Below are positions 9,298 through 19,134 of a stretch of DNA of 64,000 bases, one piece after another; the first letter of the stretch is position 1; each line of letters starts with the position of its first letter. The notes beneath the pieces were generated by a model. It was given only the letters and a program-made list of their open reading frames with translations, was not told where the DNA came from and searched no databases. The stretch comes from Adhaeribacter arboris (lineage in GTDB: Bacteria > Bacteroidota > Bacteroidia > Cytophagales > Hymenobacteraceae): positions 3,038,001-3,102,000 of the forward strand of contig NZ_PYFT01000001.1 in NCBI RefSeq assembly GCF_003023845.1, written 5' to 3'. Position numbers and translations under genes: made by a program.

Positions 9298-10026
9298 ATG
9301 GAAGATAAACCCTACGAGCATTTAGCCTGGGATACATCTATTTTTGGTTACAAAGTAGCTCGCATTACCGCTACTAATATCAGTCCGGCGACTATCACCA
9401 AACTTTTAGCTTATTTAAAAGAAAATGATTATCACTTAGTTTATTGGTCGGTAAAACCAGAGAATATTTTTTTAAAAATTTTTGCTGAACAAGCGGGCGG
9501 ATTATTAGTCGACGAAAAAGTTACTTTCGCCACGCAACTCTCCCCTACTTTATTAAGCAATCGAATTATTACCTTACCCATAGAGTCTTATACCAGAACA
9601 GAACCCTCCGCTGAATTGCTAAGCCTGGCTTTTCAAAGTGGTACTTATTCCCGTTTTAAGCGCGATTCAAATTTCAAAGATCAAGAATTTGAGAAACTAT
9701 ATACCGCCTGGCTGAAAAATTCACTAAATAAAGAGTCAGCCCGGGAAGTATTCATTTATCGCCAAAAGGAGGCAATAGCTGGCTTTATTTCTTTAACGGA
9801 TAAAAATAAAGTGGGTCAGATTGGCCTGTTTGCTGTTGCAGAGCAGACCCGCCGAATGGGTATTGGTTCTCAGTTAATAGCGGCTAGCCTGCAAAGATTT
9901 TATGAATGGGGATATGTACAAGTACTGGTTAGCACGCAGCAGAAAAATCGACCAGCATTTAATTTTTATAAAAAGAATGGCTTCCTTATTCAAAACACAG
10001 AAAATATTTATCATTTCTGGCTGTAA
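9298..10026 (+). CDS. GNAT N-acetyltransferase, WecD-like
   Basis: The 242-residue protein has a C-terminal GNAT fold (about residues 100-240). The acetyl-CoA binding stretch is visible as QTRRMGIGSQLIAASL, followed by NRPAFNFYKKNGF. The N-terminal half begins HLAWDTSIFGYKVARI, which resembles the start of dTDP-fucosamine acetyltransferase WecD. With the WecE-type aminotransferase nearby, an inferred role is acetylation of the 4-amino group of the dideoxysugar. It starts 4 bases after the GT2 stop, implying co-transcription. A different amine substrate cannot be excluded. Confidence 0.7.
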   Translation: MEDKPYEHLAWDTSIFGYKVARITATNISPATITKLLAYLKENDYHLVYWSVKPENIFLKIFAEQAGGLLVDEKVTFATQLSPTLLSNRIITLPIESYTRTEPSAELLSLAFQSGTYSRFKRDSNFKDQEFEKLYTAWLKNSLNKESAREVFIYRQKEAIAGFISLTDKNKVGQIGLFAVAEQTRRMGIGSQLIAASLQRFYEWGYVQVLVSTQQKNRPAFNFYKKNGFLIQNTENIYHFWL

Positions 10027-10085
10027 CTTACCATAGAAATACAATAATTATCGTCTCTTGCTCCTGCTTTATAAGAAAATTTACT

Positions 10086-10093
10086 TATCTTTG
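10086..10093 (+). promoter_or_regulatory. -7 element (TATCTTTG) for rpsP-rimM-trmD
   Basis: TATCTTTG matches TAnnTTTG and lies about 55 bases before the rpsP ATG. Confidence 0.7.
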
Positions 10094-10146
10094 CAAACTC
10101 AAAAAAGACGGACGGGTTCCGTCGCTTAACAAACGTTAGTTATATT

Positions 10147-10671
10147 ATGCCTGTTAAAATCAGACTGGCCCGGAGAGGCCGCAAAAAAGCTGCAATGTAC
10201 GATATCGTTGTAGCTGACTCCCGATCACCACGTGATGGTAAATTTATTGAAAAATTAGGCACTTACAATCCCAACACGAATCCAGCTTCGATCAAATTCG
10301 ATCAGGACAAGGCTTTTACTTGGGTAATGAACGGGGCACAACCTACCGATACGGTTAAAGCCATGCTGTCGTACACGGGAGTATTGTTCAAAAAACATTT
10401 ACAAATTGGTGTTGCGAAAGGCGCCATAACACAAGAGCAAGCCGACTCTAAATTCCAAACCTGGAAAGATGAGAAAGAAGCCAAGATTCAAGGCAAACGC
10501 GATACGCTTAGCCAGAAGAAATCGGATGCGGCTAAAGCAGCTTTAGAAAACGAACGCAAAATTAACGAAGCTCGGGCCGAAGCGCTCCGTAAACGGGCAT
10601 CTGATGCTGCTAAGGCTGCTGAACCAGCTGCTCCAGCTGAAGAAACTCCTGCTACCGAGGAACAAGCTTAA
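10147..10671 (+). CDS. rpsP: 30S ribosomal protein S16 with C-terminal extension
   Basis: S16 binds 16S rRNA early in 30S assembly. The N-terminal MPVKIRLARRGRKKA and VADSRSPRDGKFIEKLGTYNP are diagnostic. The core ends near residue 85, but this protein is 174 residues long. The extra 80-90 residues are rich in Ala, Lys and Glu and end EETPATEEQA, a pattern I associate with Bacteroidota S16. It leads the conserved rpsP-rimM-trmD group, and rimM begins 12 bases after its stop. Confidence 0.97.
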   Translation: MPVKIRLARRGRKKAAMYDIVVADSRSPRDGKFIEKLGTYNPNTNPASIKFDQDKAFTWVMNGAQPTDTVKAMLSYTGVLFKKHLQIGVAKGAITQEQADSKFQTWKDEKEAKIQGKRDTLSQKKSDAAKAALENERKINEARAEALRKRASDAAKAAEPAAPAEETPATEEQA

Positions 10672-10683
10672 TTATTTTTTACC

Positions 10684-11253
10684 ATGAATATTGATGCCTG
10701 TTACCAGTTAGGTTACATCGTCCGGACGCATGGTATCAAAGGCCAGGTAGTAGCATTTTTTGATGTAGATTACCCGGAAGATTACGAAGAATTGGAATCA
10801 GTTTTCTTGCTTATTAGCGGAAAGCTGGTTCCTTTTTTTATTCAGTCTATTGATTCCCAGGCTAAAGGGCGTTTTCTAATTAAATTTGAAGACACCGACA
10901 CAATAGAGCAAGCAGAAAAACTAAAAGGTCTTTCCTTGTACCTCCCCCTTGATTCTTTACCGGAACTCGATGAAGACCAGTTTTACTACCATGATTTAAT
11001 TGGCTACACCATCGTCGACGAAACCTTAGGAAAATTAGGATTAGTAAAAGAATTGTTTGAACTGCCCCACCAAGATTTAATGGCCATGGATTACCAAGGT
11101 GCCGAAGTGTTGATTCCCATGCAGGACGAAATTATTCTTCGGGCGGATAAAACTACCCAAACCTTATACGTGAACCTGCCCGAAGGACTGGTAGATGTTT
11201 ACATGCAACCCAGTAATCCCGACGAAGAAGAACGCAACGACGATGCGGTTTGA
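10684..11253 (+). CDS. rimM: Ribosome maturation factor RimM
   Basis: RimM binds S19 in the 30S head and helps 16S rRNA maturation. The 189-residue protein has an N-terminal RimM beta-barrel ([20 protein letters not shown]) and a C-terminal PRC-barrel with [13 protein letters not shown] and a [20 protein letters not shown]-like ending before an acidic tail. It is encoded between rpsP and trmD. Its last 11 bases overlap the start of trmD, so translation is probably coupled. Confidence 0.96.
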   Translation: MNIDACYQLGYIVRTHGIKGQVVAFFDVDYPEDYEELESVFLLISGKLVPFFIQSIDSQAKGRFLIKFEDTDTIEQAEKLKGLSLYLPLDSLPELDEDQFYYHDLIGYTIVDETLGKLGLVKELFELPHQDLMAMDYQGAEVLIPMQDEIILRADKTTQTLYVNLPEGLVDVYMQPSNPDEEERNDDAV

Positions 11254-11917
11254 TATTATCAGTTGCCAGCCCGATTTACTGGAAAGCCCCTTTAATCATT
11301 CTATTTTAAAACGTGCCCAACAAAAAGGTTTAGTAGAAGTACACATCCACGATTTGCGCCAATTTGCCATAAACAAGCACGGCCAAATTGATGATTATGC
11401 CTTTGGGGGCGGAGCAGGTATGGTAATGATGATTGAGCCCATTGATAAATGCCTGGCGCAATTAAAAGCGCAACGTTCCTATGATGCCGTTATTTACATG
11501 ACTCCGGACGGGGAAACCCTGAACCAGAATAAAGTAAATCGCTTCTCCTTGCTACAAAACGTGATTATTTTATGCGGCCATTATAAGGGCGTTGACGAAA
11601 GAGTTCGCGAGCATTTTGTTACGCACGAAATTAGTATTGGGGATTATGTACTTTCGGGCGGTGAATTAGGAGCGGCAGTTTTAACGGATGCCATTATCCG
11701 TATTTTACCGGGTGTTTTAAACGATGAGTCTTCTGCTTTAACTGATTCTTTTCAGGATGGTTTATTAGCTCCGCCAGTTTATACCCGTCCTGCCAACTAT
11801 AATGGCTGGACAGTACCCGAAATTCTGCTTTCTGGTGATACTCCCAAAATTGACCAGTGGCGCTTTGAACAAGCAATAGACCGCACCAAACAACGCCGTC
11901 CGGATTTGCTGCATTAG
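11243..11917 (+). CDS. trmD: tRNA (guanine-N1)-methyltransferase TrmD
   Basis: TrmD methylates G37 next to the anticodon using S-adenosylmethionine and so prevents +1 frameshifting. The protein has 224 residues from ATG 11243; an in-frame upstream extension to 11195 lies wholly inside rimM and is rejected because [17 protein letters not shown] is the family N-terminus. The trefoil-knot SAM-binding segments are visible as [13 protein letters not shown] and [16 protein letters not shown]. It overlaps the end of rimM by 11 bases. Confidence 0.97.
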   Translation: MRFDIISCQPDLLESPFNHSILKRAQQKGLVEVHIHDLRQFAINKHGQIDDYAFGGGAGMVMMIEPIDKCLAQLKAQRSYDAVIYMTPDGETLNQNKVNRFSLLQNVIILCGHYKGVDERVREHFVTHEISIGDYVLSGGELGAAVLTDAIIRILPGVLNDESSALTDSFQDGLLAPPVYTRPANYNGWTVPEILLSGDTPKIDQWRFEQAIDRTKQRRPDLLH

Positions 11918-11950
11918 TCAATAGTCCATAGTTGATAATCCACTGTTTAT
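11915..11950. repeat. TAGTCCATGGTCGATAG-type intergenic repeat, left copy
   Basis: TAGTCAATAGTCCATAGT begins at the trmD stop and is followed by degenerate copies of the same unit. A facing inverted copy sits at 12033-12055. Related sequence occurs near 3.7, 18.42-18.49 and 36.56-36.60 kb. Confidence 0.65.
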
Positions 11951-12032
11951 AATTTTTGTAAGAGAAAAAGAGTAATGGACATATTCTCCTTTAAAAATAA
12001 GAATCAATTTTTCAATGATCTTCCTGTCGACG

Positions 12033-12055
12033 CTAGACTATGGTCTATTGACTAT
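12033..12055. repeat. TAGTCCATGGTCGATAG-type intergenic repeat, right (inverted) copy
   Basis: The complement of GACTATGGTCTATTGACTA matches the copy at 11915 with one mismatch over 18 bases. Together they could fold the gap between trmD and rplS into a long-loop stem. Confidence 0.65.
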
Positions 12056-12077
12056 TTTTTTATTTAAATTTTTTTTC

Positions 12078-12085
12078 TATCTTTG
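12078..12085 (+). promoter_or_regulatory. -7 element (TATCTTTG) for rplS
   Basis: TATCTTTG matches TAnnTTTG and lies 43 bases before the rplS ATG, giving L19 a promoter separate from the rpsP operon. Confidence 0.7.
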
Positions 12086-12128
12086 CAGTCCGAATTTTGA
12101 AGATACTTTATAATCCATTATAAGAGCC

Positions 12129-12494
12129 ATGAGCCAATTATTAGATCTCATTCAACAAGAATACAATGAAAAGCGGGCGGGTATTCCTGATTTCGCAGCT
12201 GGTGATACCATAAATATTCACGTAAAAATCCGGGAAGGTAATAAAGAGCGGATCCAGCAGTTTCAGGGAGTAGTTATCCAGCGCAAAAACTCGAATACAA
12301 ACGGTGAAACCTTTACGGTTCGTAAAGTTTCTAACCAAATTGGTCTGGAGCGTATCTTCCCGTTATTATCGCCCAACATCGAAAAAATTGAAGTTATTCG
12401 TCGGGGTAAAGTAAGAAGAGCCCGCTTATATTATCTGCGTGGTCTTTCTGGTAAAGCTTCCAGAATCAAAGAACGTCGTTATAAAACCGCTTAA
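12129..12494 (+). CDS. rplS: 50S ribosomal protein L19
   Basis: L19 sits at the subunit interface of the 50S particle. The 121 residues match the family. Characteristic stretches are [38 protein letters not shown] and [12 protein letters not shown]. In many bacteria it is the fourth gene of the rpsP-rimM-trmD-rplS operon. Here a 211-bp gap with an inverted repeat pair and a -7 element separates it from trmD, so it is likely expressed independently. Confidence 0.98.
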   Translation: MSQLLDLIQQEYNEKRAGIPDFAAGDTINIHVKIREGNKERIQQFQGVVIQRKNSNTNGETFTVRKVSNQIGLERIFPLLSPNIEKIEVIRRGKVRRARLYYLRGLSGKASRIKERRYKTA

Positions 12495-12538
12495 TTTAAA
12501 ATTCTGTTGACTTACTTAATAAGTTAATTTCTAATTAA

Positions 12539-12587
12539 TAAAAACGGAAAGCTCTGATTTGTAATAAATCAGAGCTTTCGTTTTTTA
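12539..12587 (+). terminator. Rho-independent terminator after rplS
   Basis: AAAGCTCTGATTT and AAATCAGAGCTTT form a 13-bp core stem, extended outward by AAAACG and CGTTTT with a one-base bulge, followed by a T run. Confidence 0.9.
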
Positions 12588-12711
12588 TACCTAATTATGG
12601 TTGCTAGGTACGATAAGGAAATAACTCTTTATCTTAATTGTTCCTTGTGTTTCTTAGGACATTTGATAGAGCCAAGTAAAGGCAAAAAAAGCGTAACCCG
12701 ATTAACTTAGA

Positions 12712-12957
12712 TTAGGCGGTTATAGATTCGGCTAATACTATAATTTTGTTATTCAACACTTCAACCACTCCACCGTCTACCTGAAAGAATTGCTGACCGG
12801 CCGATGTAGTAACCCGAATTTCACCATTCTCCAGGGTACTTATAATAGGGGCGTGATTGTTAAGCACTTCAAAAGAACCCTGAGTACCCGGAAACTTCGC
12901 TCCCGCTACTTCGCCTTCAAATACTTTTTTATCAGGAGTAATAATTTCTAAATACAT
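12712..12957 (-). CDS. atpC: F1F0 ATP synthase epsilon subunit
   Basis: The epsilon subunit belongs to the central stalk of F1 and can inhibit ATP hydrolysis. The 81-residue protein contains only the N-terminal beta-sandwich (YLEIITPDKKVFEGEV, LNNHAPIISTLENGEI, FQVDGGVVEVLNNKIIVLAE). The C-terminal helical hairpin found in longer homologues is absent, which is common in this phylum. It follows atpD on the same strand, 85 bp downstream; the gap holds an inverted repeat pair. The other ATP synthase genes are not nearby. Confidence 0.95.
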   Translation of the reverse strand: MYLEIITPDKKVFEGEVAGAKFPGTQGSFEVLNNHAPIISTLENGEIRVTTSAGQQFFQVDGGVVEVLNNKIIVLAESITA

Positions 12958-12961
12958 ATTT

Positions 12962-13040
12962 TTAGTTATTGGTTATTGGTTGTTGGTTGTTGATTAATCG
13001 CTACTGTATCGAACAAAAAATAACTAACAACCAACAACTA
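12962..13040. repeat. GTTGTTGGTTGTT-type inverted repeat pair between atpD and atpC
   Basis: GGTTGTTGGTTGTTGATT on the left faces AACTAACAACCAACAACTA on the right, whose complement reads TAGTTGTTGGTTGTTAGTT. The pair fills the whole atpD-atpC gap and could form a stem of about 15 bp in the shared transcript. Confidence 0.65.
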
Positions 13041-13042
13041 AA

Positions 13043-14557
<1,515 letters not shown>

Positions 14558-14596
14558 TTAAGATAGATAGAATCAGATAGTTCTGTTTTCAAGGTG

Positions 14597-14604
14597 CAAA
14601 ACTA
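14597..14604 (-). promoter_or_regulatory. -7 element (TAGTTTTG) for atpDC
   Basis: TAGTTTTG on the minus strand matches TAnnTTTG, about 50 bases before the atpD ATG. The rest of the 320-bp atpD-purL gap is AT-rich with no other recognisable feature besides the purL promoter. Confidence 0.6.
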
Positions 14605-14839
14605 ATGCTTATTTCTTTTAATTCAAATTACTCTATTTGAAAAGTTTCGAGGACAATTTTTCGATTTTTATTAACCTTTCTTACCAAAAGCACATCTCAT
14701 TAATAGACACTTAGTAAATAAAACAAGTAAATAAAAGTTATATTAAAGCAGTTTGTTTAGTATTTGCAGTTGAAGATAACCTTTTAAGCTGGAATTCTAT
14801 TTTAATTTTATTTTATACCCCAATAAAGGGAGAAATTCC

Positions 14840-14847
14840 TAATTTTG
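14840..14847 (+). promoter_or_regulatory. -7 element (TAATTTTG) for purL
   Basis: TAATTTTG matches TAnnTTTG and lies 22 bases before the GTG start, so the purL leader is very short. Confidence 0.65.
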
Positions 14848-14869
14848 CGGCAAATCAAAACCAGTACCC

Positions 14870-17095
14870 GTGGAACAACATCTCCCAACTGTAGAAACTG
14901 CTAAAAAGCTGGGTTTGCTACCCGAAGAATTTCAAAAAATTCAGGATATTTTAGGTCGCGTACCCAACTTTACCGAACTAAGTATTTTTTCGGTAATGTG
15001 GTCGGAACACTGCTCCTATAAAAATTCGATCGTTTGGTTAAAAACTTTGCCCAAAGACTCGCCCCGTATGCTAGCCAAAGCCGGCGAAGAAAATGCGGGT
15101 CTGGTAGATATCGGAAATGGTTTAGCTTGTTCTTTCAAAATCGAGTCGCATAATCACCCTTCGGCTATAGAACCTTACCAGGGAGCAGCTACAGGCGTGG
15201 GCGGTATTAACCGCGATATTTTTACCATGGGCGCGCGCCCTATTGCTCAGCTTAATTCCTTGCGTTTTGGAAATTTGGCCAGCGATAAAACCAAGCGACT
15301 GCTACGTGGAGTAGTAAAAGGAATTGGTGATTATGGCAATGCTTTTGGTATTCCTACAGTAGGCGGCGAATTATTTTTTGATGATTGTTATAACGTTAAT
15401 CCTCTAGTTAACGCCTTTTCGGCGGGAATTGTAGAAGTGGGGAAAACAGCTTCCGCTACGGCCCACGGAGTAGGAAATCCGGTATTTATTATAGGCTCTG
15501 CCACCGGAAAAGATGGTATTCACGGCGCTACTTTTGCCTCGGAAGATATTAGTGAATCCTCGGCCGAAAAATTACCTTCGGTACAAGTAGGCGACCCTTT
15601 TCAAGAAAAATTATTACTTGAGGCAACACTGGAAGTACTGCAAACGGGTAAAGTTGTAGGCATGCAGGATATGGGTGCGGCTGGCATTACTTGTTCTACT
15701 TCTGAAATGAGCGCCAAAGGTGAAAGTGGCATGGATGTGTGGCTCGACAAAGTTCCTACTCGCCAAGCCAACATGCAACCTTTCGAAATCTTACTTTCCG
15801 AAAGCCAGGAACGCATGCTGGTAGTAATGGAAAAAGGAGCAGAAGATTTGATCTACCAGATTTGTGAAAAGTGGGATTTGTACTGCGCCCAGATTGCCGA
15901 AGTGACCGATACCAAACGCTTACGCTATTACTTACACGGGGAACTGGTTGCCGACGTACCCGCGGAAGATTTAGTATTAGGCGGTGGCGCTCCCGTATAT
16001 CACCGCGAATACCGCGAACCCGCTTATTTCCAGGAAACTCTTAAATTTAATATTGACCAGGTAGCCGAACCAACTACTCTAGCCGAATTAAAGGCAATTG
16101 CAAAACATTTAGTACAACACCCGAATATTTGTTCCCGGCGCTGGGTGTCGCAGCAATACGACTCAATGGTAGGTACCGCCACCATGACCACCAATACTCC
16201 TACCGATGCCGCCATTGTAAAAGTAAAAGGCTCCGATAAGGCAATTGCGATAACGGTAGACTGTAACAGCCGCTACGTAAATGCTAATCCCGAAGAAGGT
16301 TGCGCTATTGCCGTTGCCGAAGCGGCCCGTAATATTGTGTGTTCCGGGGGCGAACCTTTAGCCATTACTAATTGCTTAAATTTTGGTAATCCCTACGTAC
16401 CAGAAGTATACTGGCAATTTGTGGGCGCTATTAAAGGCATGAAAAAGGCTTGCGAAAAATTTGGGACTCCGGTAACGGGTGGGAACGTGAGTTTTTACAA
16501 TCAATCCTCCGACGAAGGTCCGGTATTCCCTACTCCTACCATTGGCATGTTGGGTTTAGTAGAACAAAAAGAAAATGTTACCTCTTTAGTTTTTCAGGCA
16601 GCGGATGATTTGATTTACTTGGTCGGTGAATCGAAAAACGACATTAATTCTTCGGAGTATTTGTATTCTTATCATAGCGTTAAATTGTCGCCTGCGCCAG
16701 CCTTTGACTTGGAAGAAGAATTTAAGGTGCAAACAGCCGTAAAAACCCTTATTCAGCAGAAATTAATTGCTTCCGCGCACGATGTGTCGGATGGTGGTTT
16801 ATACATTACTTTAGCGGAAGCAGCCATGCCCAATGAATTGGGATTTGCTATTAAAACCAATAGCAATTTCCGGAAAGATGCGTATCTATTTGGTGAGAGT
16901 CAGAGCCGGGTAGTAGTATCGATAAAACCGGCTAATCAAGCTGAATTTGAATCGTTGCTGACCGAAAAAAAGGTAAATTTTGAACTGCTCGGAACGGTAC
17001 AGGAGGATATTTGCCGTATCGACGACGAAGATTTTTACGAAGTTAAAGAGATTAAAAACCTGTATGATACGGCTTTAGAGAAAATCATGCAGTAA
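14870..17095 (+). CDS. purL: Phosphoribosylformylglycinamidine synthase subunit PurL (small type)
   Basis: PurL uses ATP and glutamine-derived ammonia to convert FGAR to FGAM in purine synthesis. At 741 residues it is the short form that works with separate PurQ and PurS, neither of which is in the window. Diagnostic segments are SVMWSEHCSYKNS, KIESHNHPSAIEPYQGAATGVGGI and SAHDVSDGGLYITLAEA. The start is GTG at 14870, immediately after the promoter element. guaB, another purine gene, lies 42 kb away. Confidence 0.97.
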   Translation: MEQHLPTVETAKKLGLLPEEFQKIQDILGRVPNFTELSIFSVMWSEHCSYKNSIVWLKTLPKDSPRMLAKAGEENAGLVDIGNGLACSFKIESHNHPSAIEPYQGAATGVGGINRDIFTMGARPIAQLNSLRFGNLASDKTKRLLRGVVKGIGDYGNAFGIPTVGGELFFDDCYNVNPLVNAFSAGIVEVGKTASATAHGVGNPVFIIGSATGKDGIHGATFASEDISESSAEKLPSVQVGDPFQEKLLLEATLEVLQTGKVVGMQDMGAAGITCSTSEMSAKGESGMDVWLDKVPTRQANMQPFEILLSESQERMLVVMEKGAEDLIYQICEKWDLYCAQIAEVTDTKRLRYYLHGELVADVPAEDLVLGGGAPVYHREYREPAYFQETLKFNIDQVAEPTTLAELKAIAKHLVQHPNICSRRWVSQQYDSMVGTATMTTNTPTDAAIVKVKGSDKAIAITVDCNSRYVNANPEEGCAIAVAEAARNIVCSGGEPLAITNCLNFGNPYVPEVYWQFVGAIKGMKKACEKFGTPVTGGNVSFYNQSSDEGPVFPTPTIGMLGLVEQKENVTSLVFQAADDLIYLVGESKNDINSSEYLYSYHSVKLSPAPAFDLEEEFKVQTAVKTLIQQKLIASAHDVSDGGLYITLAEAAMPNELGFAIKTNSNFRKDAYLFGESQSRVVVSIKPANQAEFESLLTEKKVNFELLGTVQEDICRIDDEDFYEVKEIKNLYDTALEKIMQ

Positions 17096-17141
17096 GCTTT
17101 AAAAATTTTATACAGAAATTTTGAATCTAAAATCTTCGCCG

Positions 17142-17149
17142 TATATTTG
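17142..17149 (+). promoter_or_regulatory. -7 element (TATATTTG) for tRNA-Gln
   Basis: TATATTTG matches TAnnTTTG, 29 bases before the tRNA 5' end. Confidence 0.6.
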
Positions 17150-17178
17150 TGCTCCCAAACGATAAAAGAGCGGGAAAC

Positions 17179-17250
17179 TGTCCGATGGTGTAACTGGCAA
17201 CACGTCTGATTTTGGTTCAGAAGAGTCCAGGTTCGAAACCTGGTCGGACA
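17179..17250 (+). tRNA. tRNA-Gln (anticodon TTG)
   Basis: The acceptor arms TGTCCGA and TCGGACA pair fully. The anticodon stem is TCTGA/TCAGA around the loop TTTTGGT, placing TTG at positions 34-36, which reads CAA. The T arm is CCAGG-TTCGAAA-CCTGG. The length is 72 bases with no intron, and the 3' CCA is not encoded. Confidence 0.95.
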
Positions 17251-17260
17251 ACGAAAAAAG

Positions 17261-17312
17261 AAATTAACAATGTGCCACTTTGGTTTAACCGAACGAAGCG
17301 CATTGTTAATTT
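17261..17312 (+). other. Stem-loop downstream of tRNA-Gln
   Basis: AAATTAACAATG (17261-17272) pairs perfectly with CATTGTTAATTT (17301-17312) around a 28-base loop. It could act in 3' processing or termination of the tRNA transcript, but the stem is AT-rich and the T run is broken. Confidence 0.45.
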
Positions 17313-17373
17313 TGTTAATAGCCGGGTGGTAATTAAATAAAAAATAGAGCGTGCACGATTGCGGTTTATCCTG

Positions 17374-17381
17374 TACTTTTG
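17374..17381 (+). promoter_or_regulatory. -7 element (TACTTTTG) for prs
   Basis: TACTTTTG matches TAnnTTTG, 44 bases before the prs ATG. Confidence 0.6.
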
Positions 17382-17425
17382 CCCCTCTTTTATGGAGCAT
17401 TAATTTCAACCCTTAGTTTTTAAAA

Positions 17426-18352
17426 ATGGCGCAGGTCAAAATCTTTTCGGGTTCGCAATCGGTCCAACTGGCCGAAAAAATTGCTGCTGCCTATGGCACC
17501 ACACTAGGAGACATCAGCTTACAAAAATTTAGCGATGGTGAAATTTCCGCAAGTTTTAACGAATCGGTGCGGGGATGCCACGTTTTCCTGATACAATCTA
17601 CTTTTCCGCCATCCGACAACCTTATGGAACTCATGCTGATGGTAGATGCCGCTAAACGCGCTTCCGCCACGCAAGTAGCGGTGGTAGTACCTTATTATGG
17701 TTATGCCCGCCAAGACCGCAAAGATAAACCCCGGGTAGCTATTGGCGCCAAAGTAGTAGCTGATGCTATTCAGGCAGCTGGAGCCGATCGCCTGATGACT
17801 TGCGATTTACACGCGGGCCAGATTCAGGGCTTTTTTGATATCCCCGTCGATCACCTGGATGGTTCTGCCATTTTTGTGCCTTATATTAAAAGTTTACAGC
17901 TCGAAAATCTAACGTTTGCTTCGCCTGATGTAGGAGGCTTGGTTCGGGCGCGAACCTTTGCCAAACGCTTTGGCGCAGAATTAGTCGTGTGCGATAAGCA
18001 CCGGGCGCGCGCCAATGAAGTGGCCAGCATGCAGGTAATCGGGAACGTGGAAGGAATGGATGTAGTTTTAGTAGATGATATGGTAGATACGGCTGGTACC
18101 ATTACTTTAGCCGCCAATTTATTAATGGAAAAGGGAGCCAAAAGCGTACGCGCCATTGCTACGCATGCCGTTTTATCGGGACCGGCTTACGAACGCATAG
18201 AAAACTCAGTACTGGAAGAATTAGTAGTTTCGAATACTATTCCGTTACGTCAGGATTCTACTAAAATCAAAGTTTTATCTTTTGCCGATTTATTTGCCCG
18301 GGCTATTAGTAACGTGGTAACCCACGAATCTATTAGTTCGCTGTTTTTGTGA
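17426..18352 (+). CDS. prs: Ribose-phosphate pyrophosphokinase
   Basis: Prs makes PRPP from ribose-5-phosphate and ATP, feeding purine, pyrimidine, histidine and NAD synthesis. The 308-residue protein shows FSDGEISASFNESVRG, the ATP-site stretch PYYGYARQDRKDKPR, CDLHAGQIQGFFD and the PRPP loop VLVDDMVDTAGT. All are characteristic of class I enzymes. It has its own promoter element and lies between tRNA-Gln and rplY. Confidence 0.97.
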   Translation: MAQVKIFSGSQSVQLAEKIAAAYGTTLGDISLQKFSDGEISASFNESVRGCHVFLIQSTFPPSDNLMELMLMVDAAKRASATQVAVVVPYYGYARQDRKDKPRVAIGAKVVADAIQAAGADRLMTCDLHAGQIQGFFDIPVDHLDGSAIFVPYIKSLQLENLTFASPDVGGLVRARTFAKRFGAELVVCDKHRARANEVASMQVIGNVEGMDVVLVDDMVDTAGTITLAANLLMEKGAKSVRAIATHAVLSGPAYERIENSVLEELVVSNTIPLRQDSTKIKVLSFADLFARAISNVVTHESISSLFL

Positions 18353-18423
18353 TTGGTTGGAAGGTTATGCGTTTGGGTTGAGAATAAACTATTAAGCTGT
18401 TTAACAATAAAATAAATTTTACC

Positions 18424-18492
18424 CGTGGACTATCGACCATGGACTATCAACTAAATTAACATGGATTGTCGACCATGAACTATCGACTACAT
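18424..18492. repeat. TAGTCCATGGTCGATAG-type intergenic repeat cluster
   Basis: The prs-rplY gap holds at least three degenerate units such as GACTATCGACCATGGACTAT and TGTCGACCATGAACTATCGA. The unit itself is near-palindromic around CCATGG. The same family appears after trmD and before pgmB. Confidence 0.65.
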
Positions 18493-18514
18493 ACAAACAA
18501 ATAAATTTTTATTA

Positions 18515-19084
18515 ATGAAAACATTAGAGATTATAGGGTTTAAAAGAGCAAATCTCGGTAAAAAAGAATCTAAAGATCTGCGTGCCGAATCAAATGTGCC
18601 TTGTGTATTGTACGGAGGCTCCGAGCAAGTAGCTTTTTACGCTCCTGCTATTTTATTCCGTGAATTGGTTTACTCGCCGGAAGTACACATTGTTGATTTA
18701 AACATTGAGGGCACTCATTTTAAGGCTGTCTTGCAAGATTTACAGTTTCACCCGGTAAATGAAATGTTGCTGCACGTGGACTTTTTGGAACTGAAAGACG
18801 ACAAAGAAGTTAAAATTGAAGTTCCGGTTCGTTTTGTGGGTGTTTCTCCGGGTGTTCTATCCGGAGGTAAATTAGTAACTAAGCTCCGTAAACTTAAAAT
18901 TAAAGCTTTACCAGCTAATTTACCCGATTACATTGACGTTGACATTTCAGACCTGGAACTAGGTCGTTCGGTAAAAGTTAATAAAATCAAACCAGCCAAT
19001 TACACTATCTTATCTAATCCGGCTTCACCGGTTGCTACTGTAGCAATTCCACGGGCCCTGAAACAACAGCAAAACGAAAAGTAA
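18515..19084 (+). CDS. rplY: 50S ribosomal protein L25 (CTC/TL5 form)
   Basis: This protein binds 5S rRNA in the 50S subunit. The 189-residue protein is the long CTC form. Its N-terminal L25 domain (residues 1-90) includes RANLGKKESKDLRAESNVPC and LQDLQFHPVNEMLLHVDFLE. A C-terminal beta domain contains VPVRFVGVSPGVLSGGKL. The preceding gap carries the repeat cluster, and a strong terminator follows. pth begins about 300 bp downstream, the usual neighbour in many genomes. Confidence 0.95.
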   Translation: MKTLEIIGFKRANLGKKESKDLRAESNVPCVLYGGSEQVAFYAPAILFRELVYSPEVHIVDLNIEGTHFKAVLQDLQFHPVNEMLLHVDFLELKDDKEVKIEVPVRFVGVSPGVLSGGKLVTKLRKLKIKALPANLPDYIDVDISDLELGRSVKVNKIKPANYTILSNPASPVATVAIPRALKQQQNEK

Positions 19085-19100
19085 TTTTTTCGACTGTTCT

Positions 19101-19134
19101 AAAATCCCATTTGCTACAGCAGATGGGATTTTTT
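19101..19134 (+). terminator. Rho-independent terminator after rplY
   Basis: AAAATCCCATTTGCT pairs with AGCAGATGGGATTTT (one G-U pair), followed by a T-rich tail. Confidence 0.85.

Noticed and set aside
12962-13040. Reading the atpD-atpC spacer repeats as a CRISPR array
   Set aside because: Units are short, face each other, and no regular spacers exist. No cas gene is present anywhere in the window.
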